Assembly (NCBI GenBank): GCA_002685965.1
Contig: NYZE01000131.1
Location: forward strand, 1-33,093
Source: Planctomycetota bacterium
GTDB taxonomy: Bacteria; Planctomycetota; UBA1135; GCA-002748355
DNA length: 33,093 nucleotides
Direction of reading: 5' to 3'
This document shows positions 1 to 7,866 of this stretch, piece by piece (the stretch's first letter is position 1; every line of letters starts with the position of its first letter). A program made the position numbers and the translations under genes. The notes under the pieces are model-generated. The model worked only from the letters and a program-made list of their open reading frames with translations. It did not search any database and had not been told where the DNA came from.

Positions 1-247
1 CTGCCTTGGCGCCGGCCGGCAGCGCTCAGGCGAGGCAATCGACCCTTCGGTTGGCCTCGAGGCGGTCGGCCGGGTCGGCGATGAGGTCTCGACCGGCGAC
101 GTGGTCGCGCGGGTGCATGCGCGCACGGCCGCCGATGCTGAACGTGCCCGCGAGGGTACTGCCGCCTGTGTGGTGATCGGGGCGGAGCGGCCCGAGTCAC
201 GACCGTTGCTGCTCGGAAGTGTCGGGTTCGATGTGCCGAGCCCGTAA
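1..247 (+). CDS. pyrimidine-nucleoside (thymidine) phosphorylase, C-terminal fragment
   Basis: This is the last 81 codons of a gene that begins before the window; the reading frame starts at base 2 and ends at a TAA at 245-247. The stretch LGAGRQRSGEAIDPSVGLE, followed by VGRVGDEVSTGDVVARVHA, matches the C-terminal domain of the thymidine/pyrimidine-nucleoside phosphorylase family (usual form LGGGR..KGDxIDPAVG, then VGDxVxxGxPLaxIHA). These enzymes split thymidine, uridine or deoxyuridine with phosphate into base and pentose-1-phosphate. Catalytic residues lie upstream and are not visible, so thymidine and broad pyrimidine specificity cannot be told apart. A nucleoside transporter starts 33 bases downstream and a purine nucleoside phosphorylase follows it, which fits a salvage operon. 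Confidence 0.85.
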   Translation, partial: CLGAGRQRSGEAIDPSVGLEAVGRVGDEVSTGDVVARVHARTAADAERAREGTAACVVIGAERPESRPLLLGSVGFDVPSP

Positions 248-280
248 GATCCGCCGCCGATCCGCACCCAGGGAGTTCCT

Positions 281-1573
281 TTGCTAAAGCTCGTCTCGTT
301 TCTCGGCCTGATCGGCTTTCTCCTGATCTGCTGGCTGCTGTCCACGAACCGTCGAGCCGTCAACAAGCAGACGGTCATCGTCGGACTGGGCATCCAGCTC
401 ACGTTCGGCTTGGTGTTCTTGTGGTGGAAGGCCGGCAAGGACTTCCTCTACGGCGTTGGCAGCGGAGTCGCCTCCTTCCTCGGCAAGTCGGCCGATGGCT
501 CGATCTTCATGTTCGGGCCGCTCGGTGTGCAGGAGCACGCGGCGACGATTCTCGCGATCGAGGGCATTCCCGGCGACATCGCCAAGGGTGGCTTCGTATT
601 CGCTTTCCAGGTGCTGCCGACGATCATCTTCTTCTCGGCGTTCATGGCGGTCATCTACCACCTTGGCTTCATGGATTGGATCGTGCGCGGCATCGCCTTC
701 GTCATGGTGCGTACGATGAAGACGTCGGGCTCGGAGTCGCTCGCGGTCGCATCGAACATCTTCGTCGGCCAGACGGAGTCACCGCTGCTCGTGCGCCCCT
801 TCCTCAAGACGATGACGAACTCGGAGCTCATGGCCGTCATGTGTGGCGGTTTTGCCACGATTGCCGGCGGGGTCTTTGCGCTCTACGTCGGCTTTGGGAT
901 TCCGGCCGGGCACCTGATCGTTGCGAGTGTCATGTCGGCACCGGCAGCGCTCGTCGTCGCGAAGGTGCTGGTCCCCGAGACCGAGGAGAGCCAGACCTTC
1001 GGCAAGGTCAAGTTCGACATCGAGAAGGAGACCTCTAACGTCGTGGAGGCGGCAGCGTCGGGTGCGACGGACGGACTCAAGCTTGCGCTCAACGTGGGTG
1101 CGATGTTGATCGCGTTTCTCGGCCTGATTGCGGTCGTCAACTGGGGGCTCAGCGGTCTGTCGAGCCTGTTCATCGCCGAGGACGCGGCGCCGTGGACGCT
1201 GCAGATGTTGCTCGGCTACGTGTTCGCGCCGTTCGCGTTCTTGCTCGGTGTCGGCGGCGACGACCTGCTGAAGATGGGGGAGCTGCTCGGCTACAAGGTC
1301 GGCGTCAACGAGCTGATCGCCTACGACGCACTGTCGAAGCTGCAGCCGACAGTGCCTCCGCAGCCGGGGCAGGTCTCGGAGCGCACGTTCACGATTGCGA
1401 CCTACGCGCTGTGCGGCTTCGCCAACTTCTCGTCCATCGCGATCCAGATCGGTGGCATCGCGGCGCTCGTGCCGGAGCGGCGCAGGGACCTCGCGCGGCT
1501 CGGTCTGCGCGCGATGTTCGGTGGCGCGGTGGCGAGCTGGATGACGGCCTGCATCGTGGGGATCCTGCTCTAG
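281..1573 (+). CDS. concentrative nucleoside transporter (CNT/NupC family)
   Basis: A 430-residue polytopic inner-membrane protein, close to the usual bacterial CNT length of about 400. These transporters import nucleosides with H+ or Na+. Family signatures are clear: ASNIFVGQTESPLLVRP and SELMAVMCGGFATIAGGVFA in the middle, GVNELIAYDALSKL further on, and ALCGFANFSSIAIQIGGI near the C-terminus followed by the typical PERRRDLARLGLRA. The start is TTG at 281, with GGGAG at 271-275 five bases upstream; no ATG or GTG fits the N-terminal membrane helix as well. The gene lies between two nucleoside phosphorylases, so imported nucleosides could be phosphorolysed directly. The sequence does not settle which nucleosides it prefers or which ion it uses. 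Confidence 0.93.
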   Translation: MLKLVSFLGLIGFLLICWLLSTNRRAVNKQTVIVGLGIQLTFGLVFLWWKAGKDFLYGVGSGVASFLGKSADGSIFMFGPLGVQEHAATILAIEGIPGDIAKGGFVFAFQVLPTIIFFSAFMAVIYHLGFMDWIVRGIAFVMVRTMKTSGSESLAVASNIFVGQTESPLLVRPFLKTMTNSELMAVMCGGFATIAGGVFALYVGFGIPAGHLIVASVMSAPAALVVAKVLVPETEESQTFGKVKFDIEKETSNVVEAAASGATDGLKLALNVGAMLIAFLGLIAVVNWGLSGLSSLFIAEDAAPWTLQMLLGYVFAPFAFLLGVGGDDLLKMGELLGYKVGVNELIAYDALSKLQPTVPPQPGQVSERTFTIATYALCGFANFSSIAIQIGGIAALVPERRRDLARLGLRAMFGGAVASWMTACIVGILL

Positions 1574-1575
1574 TC

Positions 1576-2400
1576 ATGGAGCTTCAGGTCGAAGCCGAGG
1601 TAGAAAGGCTCGCCCATGCCAGGACACGGCTGCAGAAGGCGGGCGTCGAGGCCGCTGCCGCTTGCGTGGTGCTCGGCAGCGGTCTGAAGACCTTCGGTGA
1701 GACCCTCACCAACCCACTATCGGTCTCCTTCGACGACGTGCCCGAGTTCCCGCGGCCGCGTGTCGCCGGCCACGGCGGCGAGCTAATTCAAGGCACGATC
1801 GGTGACACGCTCGTGCACTGTCTGACCGGGCGGGTACACCTCTACGAAGGCTGGCACCCGTGGGAGCTCGTTCGTGCGGTGCGCACGGTGGCGCTGCTCG
1901 GCACCGGTACCTTCGTGCTGACCAACGCCGCTGGCGGGGTTCGCGAGGACCTCGCCCCTGGCGATCTCATGCTGATTCGGGACCACCTCAACCTGACCGG
2001 TAAGAACGTGCTGTGCGGAGAGCACCATGACGCCCTCGGGCCGCGATTTCCGCCGATGTCGGAGGTTTACTGTGCGCACGCGCGGGCGAGGCTGCACTCG
2101 TTAGACCCGAAGCTCGTCGAAGGCGTCTACTGTCAGGTGAGTGGTCCGTCGTACGAGACACCGTCCGAGGTCAAGATGATCGGCCTGCTCGGCGGCGACG
2201 CCGTTGGCATGTCGACCGTGCCCGAGGCGGTGGCGCTGCGCGCGATGGGCAAGCGCGTCGTTGGCCTGTCCTTGATCACCAACAGGGCCGCGGGGTTGTC
2301 CGCGGTCGCGCCGAATCACGAAGAGGTGATCGCGGAAGGCAAGAAGGCCGCGCAGCGCATGGAGCGCTTGCTTACGGCTGCGATTCCGGCTCTTGCTTGA
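1576..2400 (+). CDS. punA: purine nucleoside phosphorylase (trimeric, PNP/MTAP family)
   Basis: A 274-residue enzyme that splits inosine, guanosine or their deoxy forms with phosphate into base and (deoxy)ribose-1-phosphate. The ATG at 1576 lies two bases after the transporter stop. Trimeric-PNP features appear in order: VVLGSGLK (phosphate-binding Ser), GRVHLYEG (active-site His and Tyr), TNAAGG, the base-binding Glu in GPSYETPSE, GMSTVPE, and the purine-recognising Asn in SLITNRAAG. The Asn fits 6-oxopurine specificity; methylthioadenosine phosphorylases of the same fold usually have Asp here. The reading frame stays open far upstream, but only the sequence from 1576 resembles the family. 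The last 29 bases overlap the end of the convergent TVP38-like gene. Confidence 0.95.
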   Translation: MELQVEAEVERLAHARTRLQKAGVEAAAACVVLGSGLKTFGETLTNPLSVSFDDVPEFPRPRVAGHGGELIQGTIGDTLVHCLTGRVHLYEGWHPWELVRAVRTVALLGTGTFVLTNAAGGVREDLAPGDLMLIRDHLNLTGKNVLCGEHHDALGPRFPPMSEVYCAHARARLHSLDPKLVEGVYCQVSGPSYETPSEVKMIGLLGGDAVGMSTVPEAVALRAMGKRVVGLSLITNRAAGLSAVAPNHEEVIAEGKKAAQRMERLLTAAIPALA

Positions 2401-3133
2401 CGATCACGTCGCGTGCGATCGGCACGGACAACAGCACCATCACGGCGATGCTGATGATCGCCGCGACTGCCATGCGCCAATCCCCGCGCAACATTCCGTC
2501 GGACAGCCACAGGTAGAGGAAGGTGCCAGGGATGATGCCGACCAGCGTGCCGAGCAGGTAGTGGCGTAGCTTGACCGTGGTGAAGCCGAGCCCGTAGTTG
2601 AGGGCGTCGAATGGCAGTACCAGGTTGAGACGCAGTGCGAGCACCGACAACAGGCCACGCCGCTCCACGACCTTGCCGAGGCGGCCGACGAGTCCTGCGT
2701 CCATGCTGCCGCTGAGCCCCGGGAGTACCCGACGCAGGAAGCCCGACACGGCGCGACTGAAGCCGTAGCGGCTCACCGTGAAGGCGACGGTTGCGCCGCA
2801 TGTCGCGCCGAGGACCTTGTAGCATGTGCCATATGCCAGGCCGAACAGCTCAACCGTGATCGGCGCGACGAACACACTTGGAAACAGGGTCAGCGGTCGG
2901 ATCGTCAGGATGGCGATGAAGGCGATCGGCGCCCAGGCGCCCTTGCCGCGGATCCACTCCTGCAGCCGTTCCCTGTCATAGACGAGTTCGAGCACTCCCG
3001 TCACGTGCAAGAGCGCCAGCGCGCCCGCGAACACGGCCGTCGCGATCAGGGGCGGGATCAGCAGGGCCCCTAGGCTGACGGCTGCGGGGGTTTGCTGGCT
3101 CTCGCCGGCGGTTTGTGCTTCGTTGGGTTCCAT
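2372..3133 (-). CDS. TVP38/TMEM64 (VTT-domain) membrane protein
   Basis: A 253-residue integral membrane protein. Its first helix (about residues 22-44) follows a short hydrophilic N-terminus. The VTT/SNARE-associated core follows, with LALRLNLVLPFDALNYGLGF, the family's re-entrant element with a conserved Arg and Pro, and then VGIIPGTFLYLWLSD, matching the usual G-x-IPGTFxYxxxG. Bacterial members belong to the DedA-related superfamily, some of which act in lipid-carrier flipping or envelope homeostasis; the role of this one is unknown. Its 3' end overlaps the purine phosphorylase gene by 29 bases. Its ATG (3131-3133 on the opposite strand) overlaps the ATG of the divergent GNAT gene in the tetranucleotide CATG, so its promoter must lie inside that gene. 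No strong ribosome-binding site is visible. Confidence 0.85.
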   Translation of the reverse strand: MEPNEAQTAGESQQTPAAVSLGALLIPPLIATAVFAGALALLHVTGVLELVYDRERLQEWIRGKGAWAPIAFIAILTIRPLTLFPSVFVAPITVELFGLAYGTCYKVLGATCGATVAFTVSRYGFSRAVSGFLRRVLPGLSGSMDAGLVGRLGKVVERRGLLSVLALRLNLVLPFDALNYGLGFTTVKLRHYLLGTLVGIIPGTFLYLWLSDGMLRGDWRMAVAAIISIAVMVLLSVPIARDVIVKQEPESQP

Positions 3134-4175
3134 GGCAGAGGTTTTCCCGGCCGAGTCTTCCCAGGGAGAGGCGATCGAGATCCGACCCTACCAACCCGGC
3201 GACGAAGACTCGATCGTCGAGGGTTGGAACGCGGTGTTCCCGGCTCAGGACGGTTTGGCCGAGCGCGACCTCGCCTACTGGCGATGGCAGTTCGAGCAGA
3301 ATACGCTGGCTCGCACCGAGGTTGCCGTGGCGATCGCCGGGGGACGAGTCGTCGGTCAGTACGCGGCAGTGCCGCAGCGAGCGCTCGACGAGGGCGGGGA
3401 GATCACGACCGGCCTCGTCGTCGATGCCTTCGTACTGCCGGAGTATCGCCGGGCTGGCTCGCGGCCCGGGATCATCATTCACTTGGCGCGCGACCTGCAC
3501 GACTGTTGGTGCGGGCCGAGAGCGCGGCTAGTCGATCGCGGACACAGCCTGCTCTATGGCTATCCGTTCCCGATCTGGCGCATCGCGCAGCGACACCTCG
3601 CCTCCGAGATCGTGCGCGATATGGACGTCTTGTTCTCCGAGATCGCGGTGCCGGGCTTCGTGCCCGTGGCATCGCCGAACGACGTCGAGGTGGTTGAGAT
3701 CGACGACGTCGTCGCGGCTGCGGATGCGGTCTGGGCGAGCGTCGTGGCCGAGACTCGCTTTGGACTCGTGCGCGACGGGCGCTACCTCGACTGGCGCTAC
3801 GTGCGTCACCCGCAGAAGCGATACCGAGTGTTCTTGGCACGTGGGGCCGACGGCGTTCCGCGCGGCCTCGCTGTCTATCACCAGGGCCGCTACACGGTCG
3901 ATGCCGGGATCGTCTGCGATTGGATCGTGCCGGCGGCGGACGAGGCGGCCGAGAATGCGCTGCTCGCCGCGCTGCAGGCGCGAGCGGCCGAAGACGGTAC
4001 CCCTGTGCTTCTGTCCGTGTTCCCGCAGAACGATCCGCGCTTCTTGCGCTGGCAACGTAAAGGCTTCCTGGTCGGACCGCCGAGTCACTTCCTGGTCATG
4101 AACACCTTCGGACATCACGTGCGTTACTTGCGCGATCGTTGGTTCTTCACGCTCGGCGACTCCGATCTCGTTTGA
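3132..4175 (+). CDS. GNAT-family N-acetyltransferase (first of a tandem pair)
   Basis: A 347-residue protein. After a variable N-terminus of about 15 residues comes a GNAT start, IRPYQPGDEDSIVEGWN, then GRVVGQYAAVP and the acceptor strand TGLVVDAFVLPEYRRAG, which holds the acetyl-CoA-binding turn. A second half contains RYLDWRYVRHP, common in two-domain GNAT proteins found near glycan and surface-polysaccharide genes. The C-terminus FFTLGDSDLV is mirrored by the next gene (YALGDSDLF). I use the ATG at 3132; a TTG at 3123 would add three residues. The stop overlaps the ATG of the next gene by one base (TGATG), so the two paralogues are probably translationally coupled. The substrate is unknown. 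Confidence 0.85.
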   Translation: MAEVFPAESSQGEAIEIRPYQPGDEDSIVEGWNAVFPAQDGLAERDLAYWRWQFEQNTLARTEVAVAIAGGRVVGQYAAVPQRALDEGGEITTGLVVDAFVLPEYRRAGSRPGIIIHLARDLHDCWCGPRARLVDRGHSLLYGYPFPIWRIAQRHLASEIVRDMDVLFSEIAVPGFVPVASPNDVEVVEIDDVVAAADAVWASVVAETRFGLVRDGRYLDWRYVRHPQKRYRVFLARGADGVPRGLAVYHQGRYTVDAGIVCDWIVPAADEAAENALLAALQARAAEDGTPVLLSVFPQNDPRFLRWQRKGFLVGPPSHFLVMNTFGHHVRYLRDRWFFTLGDSDLV

Positions 4176-5197
4176 TGGCAGCCGCGCCGATGGCAGACGT
4201 CGAGTTGCGCGAGTATCGACCGGGCGACGAGACGGCGATCCTGGCCACGTTCAATCTCGTGTTCCGCGAGGTATGCGGCGACAGCTATGTCGACCGCACT
4301 CTGGAACGCTGGCGCTGGGAGTTCGCCGACAACCCACAGGGCATGCGCGTGATGCTTGCAGTGACGTCGGACGGGTTGGTCGCCGGGCAGTATGCCGGCG
4401 TGCCGATGCGCGTGTGGAGCGCACAACACGGACGCGAGCTGTCGTTCTTCCACGCCGTCGACTCGATGGTGCACCCCGACTACCGCAAGGGGCTGCGCAA
4501 GAAGAGCCTGTTCATCGAGGTCGCGGAGCGATACTTCGAGACCTGGGGCGGGGTCGCCGACGAGCTCGGTTTCGGTTATCCGGTGCGCCCAGCGTGGCGG
4601 GTTGGCGAGCGCTATCTCGGTTACCGGCTCGTGCGAACGCTCGACTTCCTGCGGCGGCCGACCGGGGCCGTGCCGTCCGACAGCCCGGTGACGGTCGATG
4701 TCGTCGAAGCGTTTCCCCGCGAGGTCGACGCTCTGTTTGCGGAGGCGCGGCAACACTGCGCCTGCACCACCGTCAAGGATGCGCGCTACCTCGACTGGCG
4801 CTACGCGGCATGCCCGGACGTCGACTACTTCCTGCTCTGGGCGCACCGTTGGGGTAGGCCAGCGGGTTCTTGCGTCCTTCGCACGGAGGGCGGGCTCGTG
4901 CCCGCCACCGCGACGATCGGCGACATCCTGATCGATCCGACCGACAGCGAGACGCTGCCGGCCATCGTGCAGCGCTGCGACGAGCTAGCCGTGACGGCTG
5001 GCTGCACGCACCTCATGACCGTGCAGAATCCGCAAGTCGCTGTCGGGCGCGCGTTCGCCGAGATCGGGTTCACACCGGAGCCATCGGCCACCTGGCTCGA
5101 GCGCAAGCTCGGCTCGCGAGATTTCACGAGTGGCTTGACCCAGGAGTGGCTCGCGGAGAACTGGGCCTACGCGCTCGGCGACTCGGATTTGTTCTAG
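4175..5197 (+). CDS. GNAT-family N-acetyltransferase (second of a tandem pair)
   Basis: A 340-residue paralogue of the preceding gene with the same layout: VELREYRPGDETAILATFN at the N-terminus, GLVAGQYAGVPMRV, the strand HAVDSMVHPDYRKG with the acetyl-CoA turn, DARYLDWRYAACP in the second half, and YALGDSDLF at the end. The ATG at 4175 shares its A with the upstream stop; an in-frame ATG at 4190 is an alternative. Sequence outside the conserved blocks has diverged strongly, so the two genes probably act on different acceptors, or as a heteromer, after an old tandem duplication. The TAG stop lies inside the stem of a hairpin shared with the convergent gene downstream. The substrate is unknown. 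Confidence 0.85.
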   Translation: MAAAPMADVELREYRPGDETAILATFNLVFREVCGDSYVDRTLERWRWEFADNPQGMRVMLAVTSDGLVAGQYAGVPMRVWSAQHGRELSFFHAVDSMVHPDYRKGLRKKSLFIEVAERYFETWGGVADELGFGYPVRPAWRVGERYLGYRLVRTLDFLRRPTGAVPSDSPVTVDVVEAFPREVDALFAEARQHCACTTVKDARYLDWRYAACPDVDYFLLWAHRWGRPAGSCVLRTEGGLVPATATIGDILIDPTDSETLPAIVQRCDELAVTAGCTHLMTVQNPQVAVGRAFAEIGFTPEPSATWLERKLGSRDFTSGLTQEWLAENWAYALGDSDLF

Positions 5198-5240
5198 GAG
5201 TCTGCGCTACGGGAGACGATTACGCGAGGCAGGCTCCTAG
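5194..5240. terminator. bidirectional hairpin between convergent genes, both stop codons in the stem
   Basis: Bases 5194-5205 pair with 5229-5240 as a 12-bp stem (one G-T wobble) around a 23-base loop. The plus-strand stop (TAG, 5195-5197) and the minus-strand stop (5237-5239) lie opposite each other in the stem. No T-run follows on either side, so any termination would be non-canonical or protein-assisted. Confidence 0.6.
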
Positions 5241-6349
5241 AGCGTGCGCTCGTAGAGCCGGTGTCGCATCGCTTCGAATGCGCCGAGCGACAACAGCGGC
5301 TTGACCATCGGTACGTTGTCTTCGAGCACCCACGACAGCTCCGCGTCGTTGTGGCCGGAGTCCCTCGAACGTGCGATGTGCTCGAGGATGAGTCGAGCGT
5401 CGAGTCCGGTGCGGCGCATGTCGGGAACCACACCAAGCGTGATCACGCGGAAGCCGTCGGTCTTCTTGATGCCACGCAGGAAGCGCAAGAACCCGAACGG
5501 GAACAGGCGACCGTTGCACGCGATCGTACCGGCGTTGACGTCGGGAACGGCGAGAATGAAGCCGACGTAGCGACCGTCAACTTCGGCGATCTGGCACAAA
5601 CGCGGATCGACGATGCGTTTGAAGTCCTTGGCCGCGTGCCGGAACTCCTCGCTGCTGAATGGCGAGTAGCCCCAGTTGGTGGACCAAGCGGCGTTGTAGA
5701 CGTCGCAGAGTCCCTCGACGTCACGCCAGAAGTGTCTCTTGTCGATGTTGCGGATCGTCGCCATCGTGCGTTTCTCGGTCACGCGTCTGGCGCGCTCGAG
5801 GCGCGTCACGTCGACGTCGAAACGGTTCATGCGATAGGCGATCAAGTCCATGGTGCCTTCGAGGCCGTGCGCGAGCAGCAGCGCCTCGTATCCGGGGGGG
5901 TGTTGGTTGATGTCGATCCGCGGACAGAGGTCGAAGCCGGACACCTGCAGGCCGCAGGTGTAGTTTGTCGATAGCTCGATCGGCCCGCGCATGCGATCGA
6001 GGCCATGCTCGGCGAGAAAGCTCGTGGCGGCTCTTAGCAGCAGGCCGGCGCCGTCGGCGTTCGGCAGGAGCACATGCCCGAAGAAGCCGGTCTTGTCGCC
6101 GTGGTGTTCGAGTGACAGACGGTGCACGGTGGCCGAGATACGGCCGACCGCTCGTGGCCCGTCGCGCAGAATCCAGAATGCACAGTCTGCGTGGGCAAAG
6201 AACGGGTTCTTGCGCGCGTCGATGCGGTTCAGAAGATCGAAGGTCAGCGGCGGCACAAAGGTCGGTAGATGGGCGAGCAGCGACCGGGGCAGGTCCACGA
6301 ACTCGCGCAGCCGGCGACGGCCACTGACACGTTCGAGGCGGTAGGGCAT
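5237..6349 (-). CDS. YghO-like GNAT-fold protein, putative N-acyltransferase
   Basis: A 370-residue protein of a widespread uncharacterised family related to YghO. Markers are FVDLPRSLLAHLPTFVPPL, the segment DARKNPFFAHADCAFWI, GRISATVHR, HGDKTGFFGHV, the very typical GLDRMRGPIELSTNYTCG, and a C-terminal GNAT-like half with ITLGVVPDMRRTGLDARL and ELSWVLEDNVPM. Members are thought to be two-domain acyltransferase-fold proteins, but no reaction is established. The frame is open to 6565, but the family similarity begins at the ATG at 6349 (MPYRLERVSGRR), which I take as the start. It is divergent from the lipoprotein gene at 6399 with 49 bases between, and its stop lies in the hairpin shared with the GNAT pair. 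Confidence 0.8.
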   Translation of the reverse strand: MPYRLERVSGRRRLREFVDLPRSLLAHLPTFVPPLTFDLLNRIDARKNPFFAHADCAFWILRDGPRAVGRISATVHRLSLEHHGDKTGFFGHVLLPNADGAGLLLRAATSFLAEHGLDRMRGPIELSTNYTCGLQVSGFDLCPRIDINQHPPGYEALLLAHGLEGTMDLIAYRMNRFDVDVTRLERARRVTEKRTMATIRNIDKRHFWRDVEGLCDVYNAAWSTNWGYSPFSSEEFRHAAKDFKRIVDPRLCQIAEVDGRYVGFILAVPDVNAGTIACNGRLFPFGFLRFLRGIKKTDGFRVITLGVVPDMRRTGLDARLILEHIARSRDSGHNDAELSWVLEDNVPMVKPLLSLGAFEAMRHRLYERTL

Positions 6350-6398
6350 GGAAGCGTTTTGCCTGAACGCCGTTCCGTTGCCAACATGGTTGTGCGCG

Positions 6399-7349
6399 AT
6401 GGACACACGCTTCTCGAGAACTGCAGCCCTGCTCCTGGTCGGATTGGCCGCCTGTTCGGCCACCGAGACCCATCCGGACCGGCAACCGAAGGGGAGCCCC
6501 ATCGAAGATGCCAGCCTGTCAGCTGCGTCGAAGCAGGAGCTGAAACAACTCGAGGCGCTGTTCAAGGTCGCGCACGTGAACTACGCCGCCAGGCGCGCCG
6601 TCGCCCTGGCATCCGAGCCGCGCCTGGGCCCTTGGCTCGCCAAAGCCGTCGTCGGCTATGTGGTCGGTGACTATGACCGCCTCAAGAGCCACGGCCCCGT
6701 GCCACAGCTGGCGCGGATTCCGCGCTTTGCCAACCGCACCTTCTTCCGGGGACGCCGGGAGCTCGTCGTGCTCGGCGACCCTGGGCGCCAAGCGATCGTG
6801 GGTTATCTGATGCGGTCGCGCCGCGGTGAACTGCGCCAGCTGTCGCGCTACCTCTTGAAGGCTCACCAGGCCGAGGTGACGCTGGCGCTGATGCGCGTCG
6901 AACTGGCGGCGGGGGTGCCGGCGTCCCAGCGCACCGCGCTGCAGGTACTCGCCGACCTCGGCAAGCACGATGCCGCGTTCAAGCTGCTCGAGCAGACGAC
7001 TAGGGTTGCCAACTGGCAGCTGCGGGGCACGGCGACGCGCGTGCTGGCGACGGCAATGCGCAAGCGGCGGACAGGAATGGCCGGGGCACGGCTCTGGCGC
7101 GTGTTCGAGAGCGATGCCGATGAGTTTGTGCGCCGGCAAGCACTGCTCGGTCTGGGTGACCTCGCCGATGCGGGCCAGGTGCGGCCGCTCGTCGAATCAC
7201 TGGCGGCGCTCATGAAGAGCGACCGCCTGGCCGAGGCGAAGGCCGCCGGTGAGGCATTGCGGCTGTTGACCGGACGCAGCTACGGCACCAAAGTGCGTCG
7301 GTGGCGTGAGTGGCTCGGCAACCCGGCTCGAAGGAACGGGGGGAGATGA
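6399..7349 (+). CDS. putative lipoprotein with HEAT-like helical repeats
   Basis: A 316-residue protein. From the ATG at 6399 the N-terminus is a classic lipoprotein signal: charged MDTRFSR, hydrophobic TAALLLV, then the lipobox GLAAC with the lipidated Cys at residue 19. The rest is strongly alpha-helical with alternating hydrophobic and charged stretches, for example LGDPGRQAIVGYLMRS, LQVLADLGKHDAAFKLLEQ and RRQALLGLGDLADAGQVR, which resemble HEAT or armadillo repeats in rhythm. Such repeats are usually protein-interaction scaffolds; no enzymatic motif is visible. An ATG at 6348 in the same frame would bury the signal peptide. The stop overlaps the next gene's start (ATGA), so it is coupled to the CxxC protein. 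The function is not known. Confidence 0.7.
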   Translation: MDTRFSRTAALLLVGLAACSATETHPDRQPKGSPIEDASLSAASKQELKQLEALFKVAHVNYAARRAVALASEPRLGPWLAKAVVGYVVGDYDRLKSHGPVPQLARIPRFANRTFFRGRRELVVLGDPGRQAIVGYLMRSRRGELRQLSRYLLKAHQAEVTLALMRVELAAGVPASQRTALQVLADLGKHDAAFKLLEQTTRVANWQLRGTATRVLATAMRKRRTGMAGARLWRVFESDADEFVRRQALLGLGDLADAGQVRPLVESLAALMKSDRLAEAKAAGEALRLLTGRSYGTKVRRWREWLGNPARRNGGR

Positions 7350-7852
7350 CGGAAACGACGGCTCGTGGTGGTGAATGGCGGATTGCGGAGACGGGCAAGC
7401 GCTGCGTCGGCTGTCGCGTGCCGTTCGCGTTCGAGCAGTCCTTCTTCTCGCAGCTCGAAGTCGATTCGACCGACGATGTCATCACCTTGAACCGCAAGGA
7501 TTGGTGCGAGTCGTGCTGGACCGAGTCCGAGGCACCGTCCATCTTCTGGAAGACGCGTCGCCCTGCGGCTGACGGCAGCGAGAGCCACGTCGATCTCGCG
7601 GCGCTGAATCAGCTTTTCTTGGGTCTGATCGAGGACACGCGGCCCGAGATCGAGACGCTGCGCTACGTCGTCGCGTTGATCCTGCAGCGCAAGCGGCTGC
7701 TGAAGGCCGTGCGAACGGCTGGCACGGCGCGCGGCGACCTCGTGGTCAAGGACCCCCGCGACCTGGAGAAGCGGCTGCGTCTGCCGAGCCCCGATCTGAG
7801 CGAGGAGAGCCTCGAGAACCTCAAGGAGCAGCTCGGGAACATCCTGGGGTAG
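7346..7852 (+). CDS. hypothetical protein with two CxxC pairs (zinc-ribbon-like N-terminus)
   Basis: A 168-residue cytosolic-looking protein with no signal peptide. Residues of about 20-60 hold two Cys pairs, RCVGCRVPF and DWCESCW, separated by a beta-rich stretch, as in a small treble-clef or ribbon zinc site. The C-terminal half is charged and helical and includes RYVVALILQRKRLLK, followed by a segment rich in Asp, Leu and Arg. The start is the ATG that overlaps the lipoprotein stop (ATGA), with AAGGA at 7331-7335 and a G-rich run just before it. The DegT aminotransferase follows after 14 bases, so the three genes are probably one transcript. I do not recognise a named family. Confidence 0.65.
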   Translation: MTETTARGGEWRIAETGKRCVGCRVPFAFEQSFFSQLEVDSTDDVITLNRKDWCESCWTESEAPSIFWKTRRPAADGSESHVDLAALNQLFLGLIEDTRPEIETLRYVVALILQRKRLLKAVRTAGTARGDLVVKDPRDLEKRLRLPSPDLSEESLENLKEQLGNILG

Positions 7853-7866
7853 CTATCCTGCTGCGC

